This document shows, one piece after another, positions 1-12,283 of a stretch of DNA of 64,000 nucleotides (positions are counted from its first letter, which is position 1; each line of letters begins with the position of its first letter). The position numbers and the translations under genes were made by a program. Where the stretch lies: positions 82,873,010-82,937,009 of the forward strand of contig CM055312.2 of NCBI GenBank assembly GCA_029255685.2, written 5' to 3'. Source of the stretch: Silene conica (Eukaryota > Streptophyta > Magnoliopsida > Caryophyllales > Caryophyllaceae). The notes beneath the pieces were generated by a model. It was not told the origin of the DNA, made no database searches, and saw only the letters and a list, made by a program, of their open reading frames with translations.

Positions 1-303
1 ATGAACCAACTATTGGGGAGCAGATTGACAGGTGGCTGAGACTAAGGGGGAGCTACGGGAGGAAGAGCTTGGATCCAGACCAGTTTAGATGTCTAGATCA
101 CCTTAGTCAGTTCTATAGGAGTTGTACTTTATTTATTTTGTTAAGACCTTTGGACACGGATGTAAGAACATGTTTTGAGTTAACTTTATTTAAAGTACTG
201 TTTATCTTCCTTTGTATCTACTGCCTCGGGAAACCGAGATGGTAACACCCGTATTTATCTGAGGAGTCCTAGTACAGGCCCTTAAATAACTGGGGGTGTT
301 ACA
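1..303 (+). repeat. 5' LTR, 3' end only
   Basis: Matches 7438-7741 without a visible difference and ends in GGGGGTGTTACA just before the primer site. The rest of this LTR lies before the window. Confidence 0.95.
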
Positions 304-306
304 AAG

Positions 307-318
307 TGGTATCAGAGC
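307..318 (+). other. primer binding site (initiator-Met tRNA)
   Basis: TGGTATCAGAGC starts four bases after the 5' LTR. It is complementary to the 3' end of plant initiator methionine tRNA, the usual primer of chromoviruses. Confidence 0.9.
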
Positions 319-867
319 GAACGATCCTCAGGCCTAAACTAATTAACCCAATGAATGTAGGAGAGTCTAAATAAAATGAACCCCGGGATAGGACTGTTAG
401 GAGCACACAAAAGGGGAAGTATGAGTCTGGGGCCCCCTCACACCGAACCATTGGCCCTATCAGTTTTACCCGGAAACCCAGAGTGAAAATACGAGAGAAT
501 AAGGGTAGATTAGGAAAGGATGAAGTAATGGTATGTTGTGATAAAGTATCCATGCAAACTTGAGTATATGAAACTAATTGGAATAGCCGGGAGGGGCATG
601 AACATGAAAGGGGATTTTATTTGTGAATAAAAGAATTGTGAACTTATGTGGTTATGTGAAGTATCTTGAAACATGTCAGTAAATGCTTTCATTTCCTTTC
701 GCATCATGTCTAGTGATATGCGGTTATGTGATCCCGAGCCATGTTATAATTTAGTAGTACTCAATCTGATAGTTGATGCTAGACTTTATCGTTTAGGGAT
801 CTTTAGCCCTAATCCTAATGGGTACCCACACGAGTCGGGACTCATTCCTTTTCTGTTGTATTATAGT

Positions 868-3800
868 ATGCCTCCGCGAAGAGACAACCTTGCTAACATC
901 ACACAAGAGGAGTTAGATCTATTACGAGCTGAGATTGCGACTCTAAAGGCTAAACGAATGGACTCCGCGAAAATGAGCACGATAATTGCAAGGCACCAAC
1001 CCACCCATTTCACCGGGGAGGGTGAGCCTCATTTGCTGGGGGCCTGGTGCAGAGAATTCGGTAACCTGTTCGAGTTGGTAGACTGCCCTGAAGAACTGAT
1101 GGTGGATCAGGCTGCCCACTATCTGAGGGGTATGGCTGGAGACTGGTGGACCGCGAATAAGGGAGAGCTCCGGGAAGCAGCAACAGAGGGTGGATCCGCG
1201 TTTGTTCCATGGGATGCATTCAAGGGGGTTCTGAACGAGGCGTTTTTACCAGAATTCCAAAAGAGCAAGCTGAGGGAGGAGTTCGACTCATTCCAGATGT
1301 CGGAGGACATGACCGTAGAGGCTTACTACAGGAAGTTCATCCAGTTGGTGCACTACGTGGGAGACATGGGTTTCGACGATGCTATGCTAGCCATGAAATT
1401 TGAGAGGGGATTATCGATCGCCATCAAAAAGAGACTGATTGCAGCTCCGCCCACCACAATCCGTGACATCTATTTACGGGATGGGGCGGCGGAGAGGCTT
1501 TCGGATATGATCAAAAAGGACAAACAGTCCAAGACAGAAAAGAGGAAAGCTGAAACAGTAGCTGAGGGTTCAGGATCGAAAAAGCAAAGTAATAACAAGT
1601 TCAGTGGGTACTTCGGGAGTAGTGCCTCTGGTGGTGGGAGAAATCAGAGTGGGGGTAATCCCATGAGTGGGATTTCTGGCAGTGGTTCGGCAGGAATTGT
1701 GTGTTTTGGCTGTGGGAAGAGGGGACATAAGCAGGCGGTGTGTCGTTCGTCTGGAGGAAATCAGTCCGGGGGCTATCGTACACCTACATCCGGATACCAG
1801 GGACCTCGCACTCAGTCCTATGGCAGCAGTGGCTATCGCACACCCATGACAAACTATGGTGGGGGTGCGAAGTCTGGGGGCAGCAGCAATTATCAGAGGA
1901 ATTACAACAACAGCAATCAGAACCGTTCATATCAGAACCAGTACAATGGAAGTGGGAACAACAACAAGACAGGGACGACAGGAAATCAGCAGGCTGGAAC
2001 ATCTACTGCCAGCCAGAGTGGAGTCAAGTCCAGTGGCAAGCTCTTTGCCATGGGAAAGCAGGCAGCTCAGGAGGATGCTCATGTGGTTACTGGTACTTTT
2101 CTTGTGAACTCTAACCCTACTTTCGTACTTTTCGATTCCGGTGCCACCCATTCGTTTGTGTCTAGAGATCATGTTAAGGCTTTGGGACTAGAGAGATTTG
2201 ACTGGATCGCGGATCCAGTGACCATACCATCCGGCGAGTCAATAGTCTGTAATAGAGTATATGGTAGTGTACCCATCAAAATCGGGGAAGCAATTTTCTA
2301 TTGTGACCTCATCGAGTTTCCTCTGGGGGGCTTTGAGGTGATTTTGGGGATGGACTGGCTAGGGAAGTATCGAGCTTTCATCGACTGTCATCAAAAGAAG
2401 ATTTCCTTGAAAGGACCTAAGGGAGTGAGGGTGTCTTACAAGGGATACCGTGTGAAACCAAAAATCAAATTCATTTCTGTCAATACCCTTAAGTCTGGCT
2501 TGAGGAAAGGAGAGAGCCTAATCTTATGCCAAATGTGGAATTGTGAAGCTGAGACCCCCAAGACTAGTGAGATACCTGTGGTACGGGAGTTTGCGGGAGT
2601 TTTTCGTGACGACGTTCCGGGGTTACCGCCAAGGAGGGAAGTGGAATTCTCCATCGACCTAAAACCAGGGGCGGGACCAATATCTAAATCACCGTACCGT
2701 ATGGGACCGAAAGAGATGGAGGAGTTGAAGAAACAGTTGGATGAACTAGCTGAGAAAGGATTCATCCGACCCAGTGTGTCGCCCTGGGGAGCACCCGTTT
2801 TGTTTGTGAAGAAGAAGGATGGGAGTTTGAGGTTGTGTGTTGACTACCGAGAGCTGAACAATGTAACCATCAAGAACCGTTACCCATTGCCGAGAATTGA
2901 CGACTTGTTCGATCAGTTGAGTGGGGCCGGGGTTTTCTCCAAGATTGATTTGAGATCCGGGTATCATCAATTGAGGATAAAGGATGAAGATATTCCGAAG
3001 ACCGCTTTCCGAACGAGGTATGGCCACTATGAATTTGTGGTTATGCCCTTTGGATTGACTAATGCTCCAGCTGTGTTCATGGACTTGATGAATCGAGTCT
3101 TCAGCCCGTATCTCGACAAGTTCGTGGTGGTATTTATCGATGATATCCTGGTGTATTCCAGGAATGCGGAGGAGCACGAAGATCATTTGAGGAAGGTACT
3201 TCAGATTTTGGCAGAACATAAACTCAATGCTAAGTTGAGTAAGTGTGAATTTTGGTTGGAGAAAGTGGCGTTCTTGGGGCATGTCATTTCCAAAGAGGGG
3301 GTATCTGTTGACCCTAGTAAAATTGAAGCTGTGACTAAGTGGCAAAGTCCGAAGAATGTGAGTGAGATCCGAAGTTTTCTGGGGTTAGCAGGTTATTACC
3401 GGAGGTTCGTCAAAGACTTTTCGAAGATAGCAAAGCCGTTGACGTCGTTAATGAGAAAGGAGAACCGTTTCGTCTGGGATGAGAGTTGTGAGAAGGCATT
3501 CCTAACCCTTAAGGAACGCCTGACAACAGCTCCTATCCTGGCCTTGCCAGTTGGGAGTGATAATTTTGAAGTATACACCGACGCTTCAAAGCATGGGTTG
3601 GGTTGTGTGCTAATGCAGAATGGTAGGGTGATCGCGTATGCTTCTCGCCAGTTGAAGACTTATGAAGAGAATTATCCGACTCATGATTTGGAATTGGGCG
3701 CTGTGGTCTATGCACTGAAATTGTGGCGTCATTACCTTTATGGGGCCACTTTTAAGGTGTTTTCTGACCATAAGAGCCTGAAGTATATCTACACTCAGAA

Positions 3801-5469
3801 AGAGTTGAACATGAGACAAAGGAGGTGGATAGAGTTGATCGGAGATTATGATATGCAGATTGTCTACCACGAAGGCAAGGCAAACGTGGTAGCTGACGCT
3901 CTAAGTAGGAAGTCAATACATGCTTTGGATTGTGCCAGATCGAGAGGGAGGTTGTATGGTGAACTAAGGGAGATGGGAATATTCATGATCCGGAAAGGGG
4001 ACACTCTTGGTGACTTGACAGTGGAGCCTGAGTTGTATGGGGAGATTCGGGAGTTACAGCAGAACGATGAGAGAATCCAGAAGTGGCGTTTGATGGTGGA
4101 GAATGGAAACGGTGATGAGACATCCAAGTTCAGTATTCATACCGATGGTAGTTTGAGGTTCAGTGGGCGATGGTGTGTACCGAATGTTGAGGAGCTAAAG
4201 AAGAAGATCCTGACTGAAGCTCATGCTACTCCTTATTCTGTTCACCCAGGGGGTGATAAGTTGTATAAGGATCTTAAGAAGACGTTTTGGTGGCCTAATA
4301 TGAAGAAGGAAGTCGCAGAATTTGTGTCAAGGTGTTTGACGTGTCAACGAGTGAAAGGAGAACATAAGAGACCTCAAGGGAAAGTTCAACCGTTGGATGT
4401 GCCAGAGTGGAAGTGGGAGAATATTTCGATGGACTTTATCGTGGGGTTGCCTCGGACTCAGAAGGGCAACAACATGATTTGGGTGATCGTGGATCGTTTA
4501 ACTAAGTCAGCTCACTTTATTCCCATGAAAGATACCTGGAGTAAAGCTGAATTGGCTAAGTCATATGTTCAGAATGTGGTCAAACTGCATGGTGTACCCA
4601 AGGACATCGTTTCGGATCGAGACTCGAGGTTTATATCCAGGTTTTGGCAGGAGTTGCAGGCTGCTTTGGGTACCCAATTGAAGATGAGTACAGCTTTCCA
4701 TCCAGCTACTGATGGTCAGACTGAGAGAACGATTCAGACCCTTGAGGATATGTTGAGGGCTTGTGTACTTGAGTTCGGAGGATCTTGGGAGGATCGCCTG
4801 GGGTTGATCGAGTTTTCTTATAATAACAGTTACCATGCAAGCATAGGCATGGCCCCTTTTGAGGCTTTGTATGGAAGGAAGTGTCGGAGCCCTGTGTGTT
4901 GGGATGATCGAGCTGATGTTGTGACATTGGGGCCAGATATGATCCAGGAGATGGTGGAGCAGGTTCAGGTTATTCGACAGAGGATGAGGGCCGCTCAGGA
5001 TAGACAGAAAAGCTATGCCGATCTGAGGAGGAGCGATATTTCATTTGAGGCCGGAGAGAAAGTCTTACTGAAAGTCTCTCCGATGAAGGGTGTGATGAGA
5101 TTCGGCAAGCGTGGCAAACTGAGTCAGAAATTTATTGGACCGTTTGAGATCTTGGATAGAGTTGGGGAAGTGGCATATCGCTTGGCTTTACCTCCAGCCC
5201 TATCCAAGGTCCATAATGTGTTTCATGTGTCTCAATTGAGGAAATATGTGAGTGACCCATCGCATATCCTTCAGCACGAGGTGATTGAGGTAGATGAGCA
5301 GTTGTCATACATTGAGACTCCGAAGGAAATTCTAGACAGAAAGGTGCGGAAAACTCGCAATGGGGAGACGATCTTGGTGAAGGTCCTGTGGACCAATCAT
5401 AATCAGGAGGAGGCTACATGGGAGCCTGAGGCAGTTATAAGGGAGCGTTATCCGCATTTGTTCGATTGA
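868..5469 (+). CDS. chromovirus gag-pol polyprotein
   Basis: A single open frame that also extends upstream to 673; I place the start at ATG 868 because MPPRRD opens the typical gag there and the upstream residues resemble translated leader. Visible parts in order: gag with a CCHC knuckle ([14 protein letters not shown], coded near 1699-1743), aspartic protease (DSGATHSF near 2135), reverse transcriptase with the FIDDILVY catalytic box near 3136, RNase H (YTDAS near 3575), integrase with an HHCC region and the core near 4430-4750, a GPF-type module and a chromodomain-like tail to the stop. It makes the particle protein and the enzymes for copying and integrating the element. No interruption is visible. 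Confidence 0.93.
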   Translation: MPPRRDNLANITQEELDLLRAEIATLKAKRMDSAKMSTIIARHQPTHFTGEGEPHLLGAWCREFGNLFELVDCPEELMVDQAAHYLRGMAGDWWTANKGELREAATEGGSAFVPWDAFKGVLNEAFLPEFQKSKLREEFDSFQMSEDMTVEAYYRKFIQLVHYVGDMGFDDAMLAMKFERGLSIAIKKRLIAAPPTTIRDIYLRDGAAERLSDMIKKDKQSKTEKRKAETVAEGSGSKKQSNNKFSGYFGSSASGGGRNQSGGNPMSGISGSGSAGIVCFGCGKRGHKQAVCRSSGGNQSGGYRTPTSGYQGPRTQSYGSSGYRTPMTNYGGGAKSGGSSNYQRNYNNSNQNRSYQNQYNGSGNNNKTGTTGNQQAGTSTASQSGVKSSGKLFAMGKQAAQEDAHVVTGTFLVNSNPTFVLFDSGATHSFVSRDHVKALGLERFDWIADPVTIPSGESIVCNRVYGSVPIKIGEAIFYCDLIEFPLGGFEVILGMDWLGKYRAFIDCHQKKISLKGPKGVRVSYKGYRVKPKIKFISVNTLKSGLRKGESLILCQMWNCEAETPKTSEIPVVREFAGVFRDDVPGLPPRREVEFSIDLKPGAGPISKSPYRMGPKEMEELKKQLDELAEKGFIRPSVSPWGAPVLFVKKKDGSLRLCVDYRELNNVTIKNRYPLPRIDDLFDQLSGAGVFSKIDLRSGYHQLRIKDEDIPKTAFRTRYGHYEFVVMPFGLTNAPAVFMDLMNRVFSPYLDKFVVVFIDDILVYSRNAEEHEDHLRKVLQILAEHKLNAKLSKCEFWLEKVAFLGHVISKEGVSVDPSKIEAVTKWQSPKNVSEIRSFLGLAGYYRRFVKDFSKIAKPLTSLMRKENRFVWDESCEKAFLTLKERLTTAPILALPVGSDNFEVYTDASKHGLGCVLMQNGRVIAYASRQLKTYEENYPTHDLELGAVVYALKLWRHYLYGATFKVFSDHKSLKYIYTQKELNMRQRRWIELIGDYDMQIVYHEGKANVVADALSRKSIHALDCARSRGRLYGELREMGIFMIRKGDTLGDLTVEPELYGEIRELQQNDERIQKWRLMVENGNGDETSKFSIHTDGSLRFSGRWCVPNVEELKKKILTEAHATPYSVHPGGDKLYKDLKKTFWWPNMKKEVAEFVSRCLTCQRVKGEHKRPQGKVQPLDVPEWKWENISMDFIVGLPRTQKGNNMIWVIVDRLTKSAHFIPMKDTWSKAELAKSYVQNVVKLHGVPKDIVSDRDSRFISRFWQELQAALGTQLKMSTAFHPATDGQTERTIQTLEDMLRACVLEFGGSWEDRLGLIEFSYNNSYHASIGMAPFEALYGRKCRSPVCWDDRADVVTLGPDMIQEMVEQVQVIRQRMRAAQDRQKSYADLRRSDISFEAGEKVLLKVSPMKGVMRFGKRGKLSQKFIGPFEILDRVGEVAYRLALPPALSKVHNVFHVSQLRKYVSDPSHILQHEVIEVDEQLSYIETPKEILDRKVRKTRNGETILVKVLWTNHNQEEATWEPEAVIRERYPHLFD

Positions 5470-5610
5470 GGTAAGTTACGCGGACGTAACTTTTCTTTAA
5501 GGGGGGTGGAATATAACATTCTGTGATTTGAGTGAGCCTTTTATGATGTTTTATGTTCCTAGTACGTTTTGTCACCTGGGCGTTGTTGAACTTCGGGACG
5601 AAGTTCATTT

Positions 5611-5624
5611 TAAGGGGGGAAGAT
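5611..5624 (+). other. polypurine tract
   Basis: A purine run (AAGGGGGGAAGA) immediately before the 3' LTR, the expected start site for plus-strand DNA synthesis. A similar purine run lies near 5498. Confidence 0.8.
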
Positions 5625-6289
5625 TGTAATACCCGTATAATTTCGTTACGATAATTGAGCTTGTTTCGCGACGAAAAGATAGTTTTAAACTACAGCGATG
5701 TATTATTTGATAAGTGTACATGTTTATATGATTTAATTGTGTTGTATGCCTTAGTGGGGTTCGAACACGAGACCAAAGGGTAGAGTCTTGGGCCTCGTTA
5801 GTTGTGCAAAGCAAACAGCCCACACGTTTGACAAACCCTAAACGCAACCCTAGCCACTCACAAACTCACACCTCACGTATAAACCCTCCCTGCCGTCATT
5901 TTGGACTGTAAAAAGACCTCACTTCTGACCTAGCCCAGACACGTTTGACACCCTAAACCTACTGCCGCCACCACACAGAAGAGAAGGAGAGTCTTCACTG
6001 CCACCACCACCTTCACGGTTGCCCAGAATTTCGATCTGAAGACAGGTAAGCCACTGTCGTTATTTTTATCACGTTGGTATGTAGCTTGTTGTCGAGTCTG
6101 TTGTAGGGTGGCGTCTGGCTGTGGTGGTCTGGCTAGGTTGTCTTGTGTTGCTGGGTGTCTAAGGGGTGTCAGGTTGGTGTTTGCGTTGGTTGTAGTGCGT
6201 CGGTATCTTTGTAAGAGGGGTGTTTGTCACGCAGTTTGCAAGGTGTTTGTTTGGGTCGTGGGAAGGTGTGCTCAGGGAAGGAGTTTGGG

Positions 6290-6336
6290 GGTGGTACCAC
6301 CGTTGACTCGGGGGAGGTCGACGCGGTGGTACCACC
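6290..6336. repeat. paired 12-bp palindromes in LTR
   Basis: GGTGGTACCACC occurs at 6290-6301 and again at 6325-6336, separated by 23 bases. Each copy equals its own reverse complement. Confidence 0.9.
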
Positions 6337-6674
6337 ACAGTGTCTTGTACGTGTGTCAGGGTGTGTCGGGGTGTCAGTTACAGGGGGTGTTGATGGTGGT
6401 TGTTGCGTCGATGGTAGTCTGAAGGTGTAGGTACAGGGAGTCTAGGCGGGAGTCAGACCTGGTTGTTGGGCGCTGGTCTGACTCGCCGGCGGCCGTCGAG
6501 TGGTTCGGTGGTGTCAGGGATGTCGTGGGGAGTTGGCTGTGTCGGAAGGGGTGGTTTGCTGGTGGCCGATGTGGTGGTTTAGGTGCGGGTGGTGGTTCGA
6601 AGTCATGGTAAAGGTGAAGTCGGGTTTTAGGGGGCTGCTGGGTTCGTTTTAGTGTAAGACATGATTTTTGTTAT

Positions 6675-6755
6675 CTTTATTATTATTATCATTATTATTA
6701 TTATTATTATTGTTATTATTATTATCCTTATTAATATTATTATTAGTATTGTTTT
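6675..6755. repeat. ATT microsatellite in LTR
   Basis: Imperfect run of TTA/ATT trinucleotides, a simple repeat inside the 3' LTR. Confidence 0.9.
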
Positions 6756-7231
6756 TGTTATTTTGTCATTTATGAATATGTTGGTAATTATGGTGAAGAT
6801 ATTATTTGATATGGTTTTAATGAGTGTATTTATCGTTTGAATTTCAAATCAAAGTATTATTTTTAGAAGTTACTATTTTTGGAAGGTTGCTATTTTGGGT
6901 AACCTCGTTGTTAGGAAGCTTTCTATTTATAGGGGGTTTCTATAAATAGAGTATGCATACGTATTTCGAGAATTGGGGTGTTTATTAATTATATAATATT
7001 TGTTTAGGTAGCGGGTTTCGTGTGGAACATTTCTAGGCAAGCTTTGGTTTGATCTGCGTTCCTGCTATTTCAGGTAGGGGAAAATACTGGTTTATAATAA
7101 TGTGTGATCTATCATCCTTGGTGTTAAACATGTTTATGATATAATATCATGAGATCGTTATTTTGTGCTGTTTGTACTATGTTGAGATATTACTATGATG
7201 TGCATATATATATTCTATTGTTTTGTGATAC

Positions 7232-7372
7232 GGAGTTGGATCGGCGCGGAGTATATATGGTGTTGGATCGGTGCGGAGTATATATGGTGTTGGATCGGTG
7301 CGGAGTATATATATATGGCGTTGGATCGGTGCGGAGTTTAATTGGCGTTGGATCGGTGCGGAGTTTACTATA
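7232..7372. repeat. tandem repeat, five units of about 28 bp
   Basis: Five units built on GTTGGATCGGTGCGGAGT, each followed by a TATATATGG- or TTTA-type spacer. It creates chance open frames on both strands that are not genes. Confidence 0.88.
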
Positions 7373-7741
7373 TTGTTATACTTATTCTTTTCCCTACTCA
7401 ACCTCGTGGTTGACCCTGTGTATTCGTGATCACCTGTGATGAACCAACTATTGGGGAGCAGATTGACAGGTGGCTGAGACTAAGGGGGAGCTACGGGAGG
7501 AAGAGCTTGGATCCAGACCAGTTTAGATGTCTAGATCACCTTAGTCAGTTCTATAGGAGTTGTACTTTATTTATTTTGTTAAGACCTTTGGACACGGATG
7601 TAAGAACATGTTTTGAGTTAACTTTATTTAAAGTACTGTTTATCTTCCTTTGTATCTACTGCCTCGGGAAACCGAGATGGTAACACCCGTATTTATCTGA
7701 GGAGTCCTAGTACAGGCCCTTAAATAACTGGGGGTGTTACA

Positions 7742-8746
7742 CAAACGCACTCCCAGCCGGTCGACCGGCGGCCGGTCGGTCGACCGGCTCAGAGAGCCTG
7801 TAACGAAAATCGCCATTTTCCAGCCAATGCTAAATTTCACAAATCGACACCAAATCTTCAATAATCACTACAAGTATAATTTGCCCAACATTATAAACAT
7901 CCAATACTACTATCCTAACAGCAAACAAATCCCATATCAATCCTCAAATGATTATATTAAGTATCCGTCGCAAAATGTGAAAAACTGAAAATAGCATATG
8001 AACATGTAACAACATCACAAAACATGGATTTCTCACATAGGAACAACCCTAGGCATGCTTCTAAGTTCAATAAACATAATCCTTTGAACAAAATCAGAAA
8101 CAATATGGAGAATCACAACAAAAGTGCTAATATACACATAAAGGCCGAGTTTCTCATTATCGTCACCTTTCAAGCGATTTCGGCTAAAGATCCTCCTCTA
8201 CCAAGTAGCTATCAATGTCCGGGTTGTCTAATCCTTCACCTACAAACACGAAAAACGGGTTTAAGGACTCAAAAACGGAATTCAAGGAAAACAGCCCCAT
8301 TTTCGAAGTTAAGGATTTACAAAAAGAAAGTGATAGATGGCTTGGAAATCGAATGAGGATTCCGAAAATGCTATTGTTACCTCAATTTGATGAACGGATG
8401 ATGAAGAATTTATCAAAAGAAGATGAATAAAATGGAGGTTTGAGAGAGTTTATGTTTACAGTGGAAATGTTGAAGAAGGAGCAATTGTGTCGATGAAAGG
8501 GGTTTATGGGGGGTTTTATGGGCTGTCCTTTCCGAGTCAATTAAACGGGTCGGACACTTGAACGGATATTTAAGATATGAGTTTAAGTTTACCAAGTTTG
8601 TATTCGTCTTAAGGACTTAAGGTTCTTAAGACGGATCTTACTAATTAAATTAAAACCTTTCACAATAAATTATTAAAATATTATTTTATTACTTAAAATA
8701 ATTTAAAACGCTTAAATTAGATTTTACGAAAATACGGGATGTTACA
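7742..8746 (-). repeat. 3' LTR fragment of second chromovirus
   Basis: Collinear with 17056-18059 at about 99% by eye. It begins exactly where the young chromovirus ends. A purine-rich tract (AAAGTTGGGGTGAT on the - strand) flanks its inner edge. Confidence 0.92.
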
Positions 8747-8811
8747 ATCACCCCAACTTTAAAAAGTTTCGTCCTCGAAACTCGAACGGATATAAATCTA
8801 TATACTATACC

Positions 8812-11800
8812 TCAATCGAATAAGAAGGGATGCGCAGCACGCATCGATGCCTGAGTCTCCCATGTATGCTCCTCGACATCACCGCAACGCCATAGAATCT
8901 TCACCAAGGTCACCACCTTGCTCCTAAGCTTCCTCTCCTGTCGGTCAAGGATCTTCACTGGACACTCCTCGAAGGCAAGACTCGGCTTAAGGTTCTCGAT
9001 CTCTCTGTGCAGTACATGACTCGGGTCACTAACATATCTGCGGAGCTGGGAAACGTGAAAGACGTTATGAACCTTGCCCAAACTAGGAGGCAAGTCCAAA
9101 CGGTAAGCTACGGCGCCAATCTTCTTCGCGATCACAAATGGCCCAATGTACTTAGGGCTCAGCTTGCCCTTAACGCCAAACCTCTTGACGCCCTTCATCG
9201 GAGACACCCTCAAGAAGACACTGTCACCCTCCTCAAACTCTAAGGGTTTACGATGGACATCAGCATAGGACTTCTGCCGGTCCTGAGCGGCCTTCATCCT
9301 ATTCCTAATGAGCTGTACACGGTCAATGGTCTCAGCTAGCTGGTCAGGTCCAAGGTCGTGCACGTCACTCGCCTGATCCCAACAGATCGGGCTACCGGCA
9401 CTTCCTCCCGTAAAGAGCCTCGTACGGAGCCATACCAATGGAAGCATGGTAACGGTTGTTGTAAGAAAACTCTACCAACGACAAACACTGCTCCCAAGAA
9501 CTCTGAAAATCGAGGGCACAAGCGCGGAGCAAATCCTCTAGTGTCTGAATAGTCCTCTCGGACTGACCATCGGTCGCGGCATAAAAAGCGGTGCTCATCA
9601 ACAAACGGCTACCCATAGCCTCCTGCAAAGCCTTCCAGAACCTGGAACAAAATCTCGGATCTCGATCTGAAACTATCTCCCTCGGGACACCATGATAGCG
9701 GACTATCTCAGCAATATAAGCCCTGGCTAAACGGTCCATATCCCATGTCTCTCTGATAGGCACAAATCTAGCACACTTAGTTAGCCTATCCACAATAACC
9801 CAAATCGCATCCTTGCCTCCAACTGTCTTAGGCAATGCTGTAACGAAGTCCATAGATATACACTCCCACTTCCACTGAGAAACGGGAAGCGGCTGTAGCA
9901 AACCACCTGGCCTCCTATGCTCTATCTTGACTTGTTGACAAGTCAAGCACCTACTAACGTAATCCAAGATCTCCTTCTTCATACCAGGCCACCAAAACAT
10001 AAGCCTCAAATCCTTGTGCATCTTCTCTCCTCCTGGATGAACTGAATACGGTGACAAATGAGCCTCATCAAGAACTCTCTTCCTCAAATCTGGCACATCA
10101 GGAACAAACATCCTACCACGGAACCTAAGGAAACCATCAACATCAATAACTAAGTCAGGTGCAACACCACTCGAAATCTTAGCCTCGAACTTCTTGAAAT
10201 CGGCATCTGAAGGTTAACTCCGGCGAATCTCCCAATATAAAGACGGCTCGGCAGTCATAGCAGCTAACCATTCAAAACCACTACCCACCATCTCTAATCT
10301 CAGCTTCTGAAACTCGGAACACAACTCATCGGGCAATACCCGCATGGCACTCAACGAGTGAGAAGTCTTGCGGCTAAGCGCATCAGCAACTACATTGGCT
10401 TTTCCCTCATGATATAACAACTCAAGGTCGTAATCTTTCACCAACTCTAGCCAACGTCTCTGTCTCATGTTAAGGTCTTTCTGGGTAAAAATGTACTTAA
10501 GACTCTTGTGATCTGTGAAAATACGGCAATGGGATCCAATCAGGTAATGTCGCCACATCTTCAAAGCATGAACGACTGCGGCCAACTCCAGGTCTTGTGT
10601 CAGATAGTTCACCTCATGAACTCTCAACTGTCTAGATGAGTAGGCTATCACCTTACCACTCTGCATCAGTACGCATCCAAGTCCTAACATCGAAGCATCA
10701 CAATACACATCAAAGTCAACCCCGATCTCTGGCAAAGCAAGTATAGGAGCGGAGGTCAACCTAGTCTTCAACTCCTGGAAAGAACTCTCGCACTTGTCGG
10801 TCCACACAAACTTAGCTTCTTTCTTCAGTAACTGAGTCATCGGGCGAGCTAATCTAGAGAAATCCTCAACAAATCTACGATAATAACCAGCCAATCCAAG
10901 GAAACTACGGATCTCTCCAACATCTTTGGGACTCTCCCAATCAACAACGGCCTCAATCTTCGCGGGATCAACCATAACTCCCTCACTAGATATCACATGT
11001 CCAAGAAATGCAACCTTAGAAAGCCAAAACTCACACTTAGAGAACTTCGCGAACCACTTCTGTCGACGTAAAATCCCAAGAATCAATCTAAGATGCTCAA
11101 CATGCTCCTCATCGGTCTTAGAGTAAATGAGGATATCATCGATAAACACCACAACACAAGTGTCAAGATACTCACTAAAGGTACGGTTCATCTGATCCAT
11201 GAAGATAGCAGGTGCATTAGTCAACCCAAAAGGCATAACCACGAACTCAAAATGCCCATATCTGGTACGAAAAGCAGTCTTCGCAATATCAGCCTCTCTC
11301 ACTAGAATCTGATGATAACCCGATCGAAGATCAATCTTAGAAAACCTAGAAGCACCTCTCAACTGATCAAACAAGTCATCTATCCTAGGCAAAGGATATC
11401 TGTTCTTCACGGTCACTCGGTTCAACTCTCTATAATCAATGCAAATTCTCATGGAACCATCTTTCTTCTTAACAAACAAAACTGGAGCACCCCACGGAGA
11501 AGCACTCGGTCTAATGAAACCTTTCTCGATCATCTCTTCCAATTGCTGCTTCAACTCTTTCAACTCTGGAGGAGCCATACGGTAAGGAGCTTTGGAAATC
11601 GGTCCGGTACCTGGAACAAGCTCAATAGTAAACTCCACGTCTCTCTCTGGCGCTATCCCTGGCAAGTCATCTGGGAAAACATCTGGATACTCACGAACAA
11701 TGGCTACATCCTCAAGCTTCGGTAGCGATGGCTTAGCAGCTGTAACAACACACAGGAAGGCTTGGCAACCCTTCCTAAGAAGATGAGATGCTTTCATCGA

Positions 11801-12283
11801 AGAGATAACACGAACACTACTTTGAGGGCGAGTTCCCCTATAGGAAACACGAACTCCTGAAGAACTCCTCAAGCAGATTTTCTGGTCGCGACACTCGAAG
11901 CGAGCATGGTATCGCGATAACCAATCCATACCGAGGATAATATCAAACTCTTCGAGAGGAAATCTCAGTAAGTCCGCTGGAAATGTGGCTTGACCAATAA
12001 TAATCGGAACATCCCTATGGGACGAAGAGCAGGAAAACACGTCTCCAGAAGGTAAGGAAATGGAAGTCTCCTCAACCAATGAAACCTCAAGAGCTAAACG
12101 GTCGGCGAACTGAGTCGATATAAATGAAAGAGAAGCTCCAGTATCGAACAAAATAAGGCACTCAGCGCCAAGAACAGAAAAGATACCGGCAACAATGTCT
12201 GGATGAGCCTCAGCCTCAGCCCTAGTCATCACAAAGATCTTCCCTTTCGGTTTTCCTCCCTTAGTCGCTGCAGCAGCAGTGGC
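8812..12283 (-). pseudogene. pol region of second chromovirus (broken)
   Basis: Read on the - strand, this region shows protease (DTGASLSF), reverse transcriptase with FIDDILIY, RNase H (YCDASMLG), integrase zinc and core regions, and a chromodomain-like tail near 8812-8900. The protein is clearly related to the + strand element upstream but is a different family. It is carried in several separate open frames, so I treat it as a fossil. Confidence 0.88.

Larger units (their letters stand above)
1..7741 (+). mobile_element. Tekay/Del-type Ty3/Gypsy chromovirus, looks whole
   Basis: An LTR retrotransposon whose 5' LTR is cut by the window start (1-303), followed by a primer site for initiator-Met tRNA, one long gag-pol frame, a polypurine tract and a complete 3' LTR (5625-7741, 2117 bp, TG...CA ends). 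The order protease, reverse transcriptase, RNase H, integrase and a C-terminal chromodomain-like tail places it among chromoviruses; the long LTR and the tail suggest Tekay/Del. The 303 visible bases of the 5' LTR are identical by eye to the matching end of the 3' LTR, so insertion is recent. The element interrupts an LTR of the - strand chromovirus that follows; the sequence resuming at 7742 matches the interior of that LTR's partner at 17056. The left target-site copy is outside the window. Confidence 0.95.
5625..7741 (+). repeat. 3' LTR (2117 bp)
   Basis: Runs from TGTAATACCC to GGTGTTACA. It holds a TATA-like stretch near 5876, a strongly G/T-rich block (about 6080-6650), an ATT-rich microsatellite, a tandem repeat and paired palindromes, listed separately. 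A CAG|GTAAG at 6041-6050 and a pyrimidine-rich stretch ending in CAG at 7071-7073 could bound a leader intron; this is inference. Confidence 0.93.

Noticed and set aside
6108-6430. 104- and 68-codon frames in the LTR G/T-rich block
   Set aside because: Long only because the block has few stops; no family resemblance.
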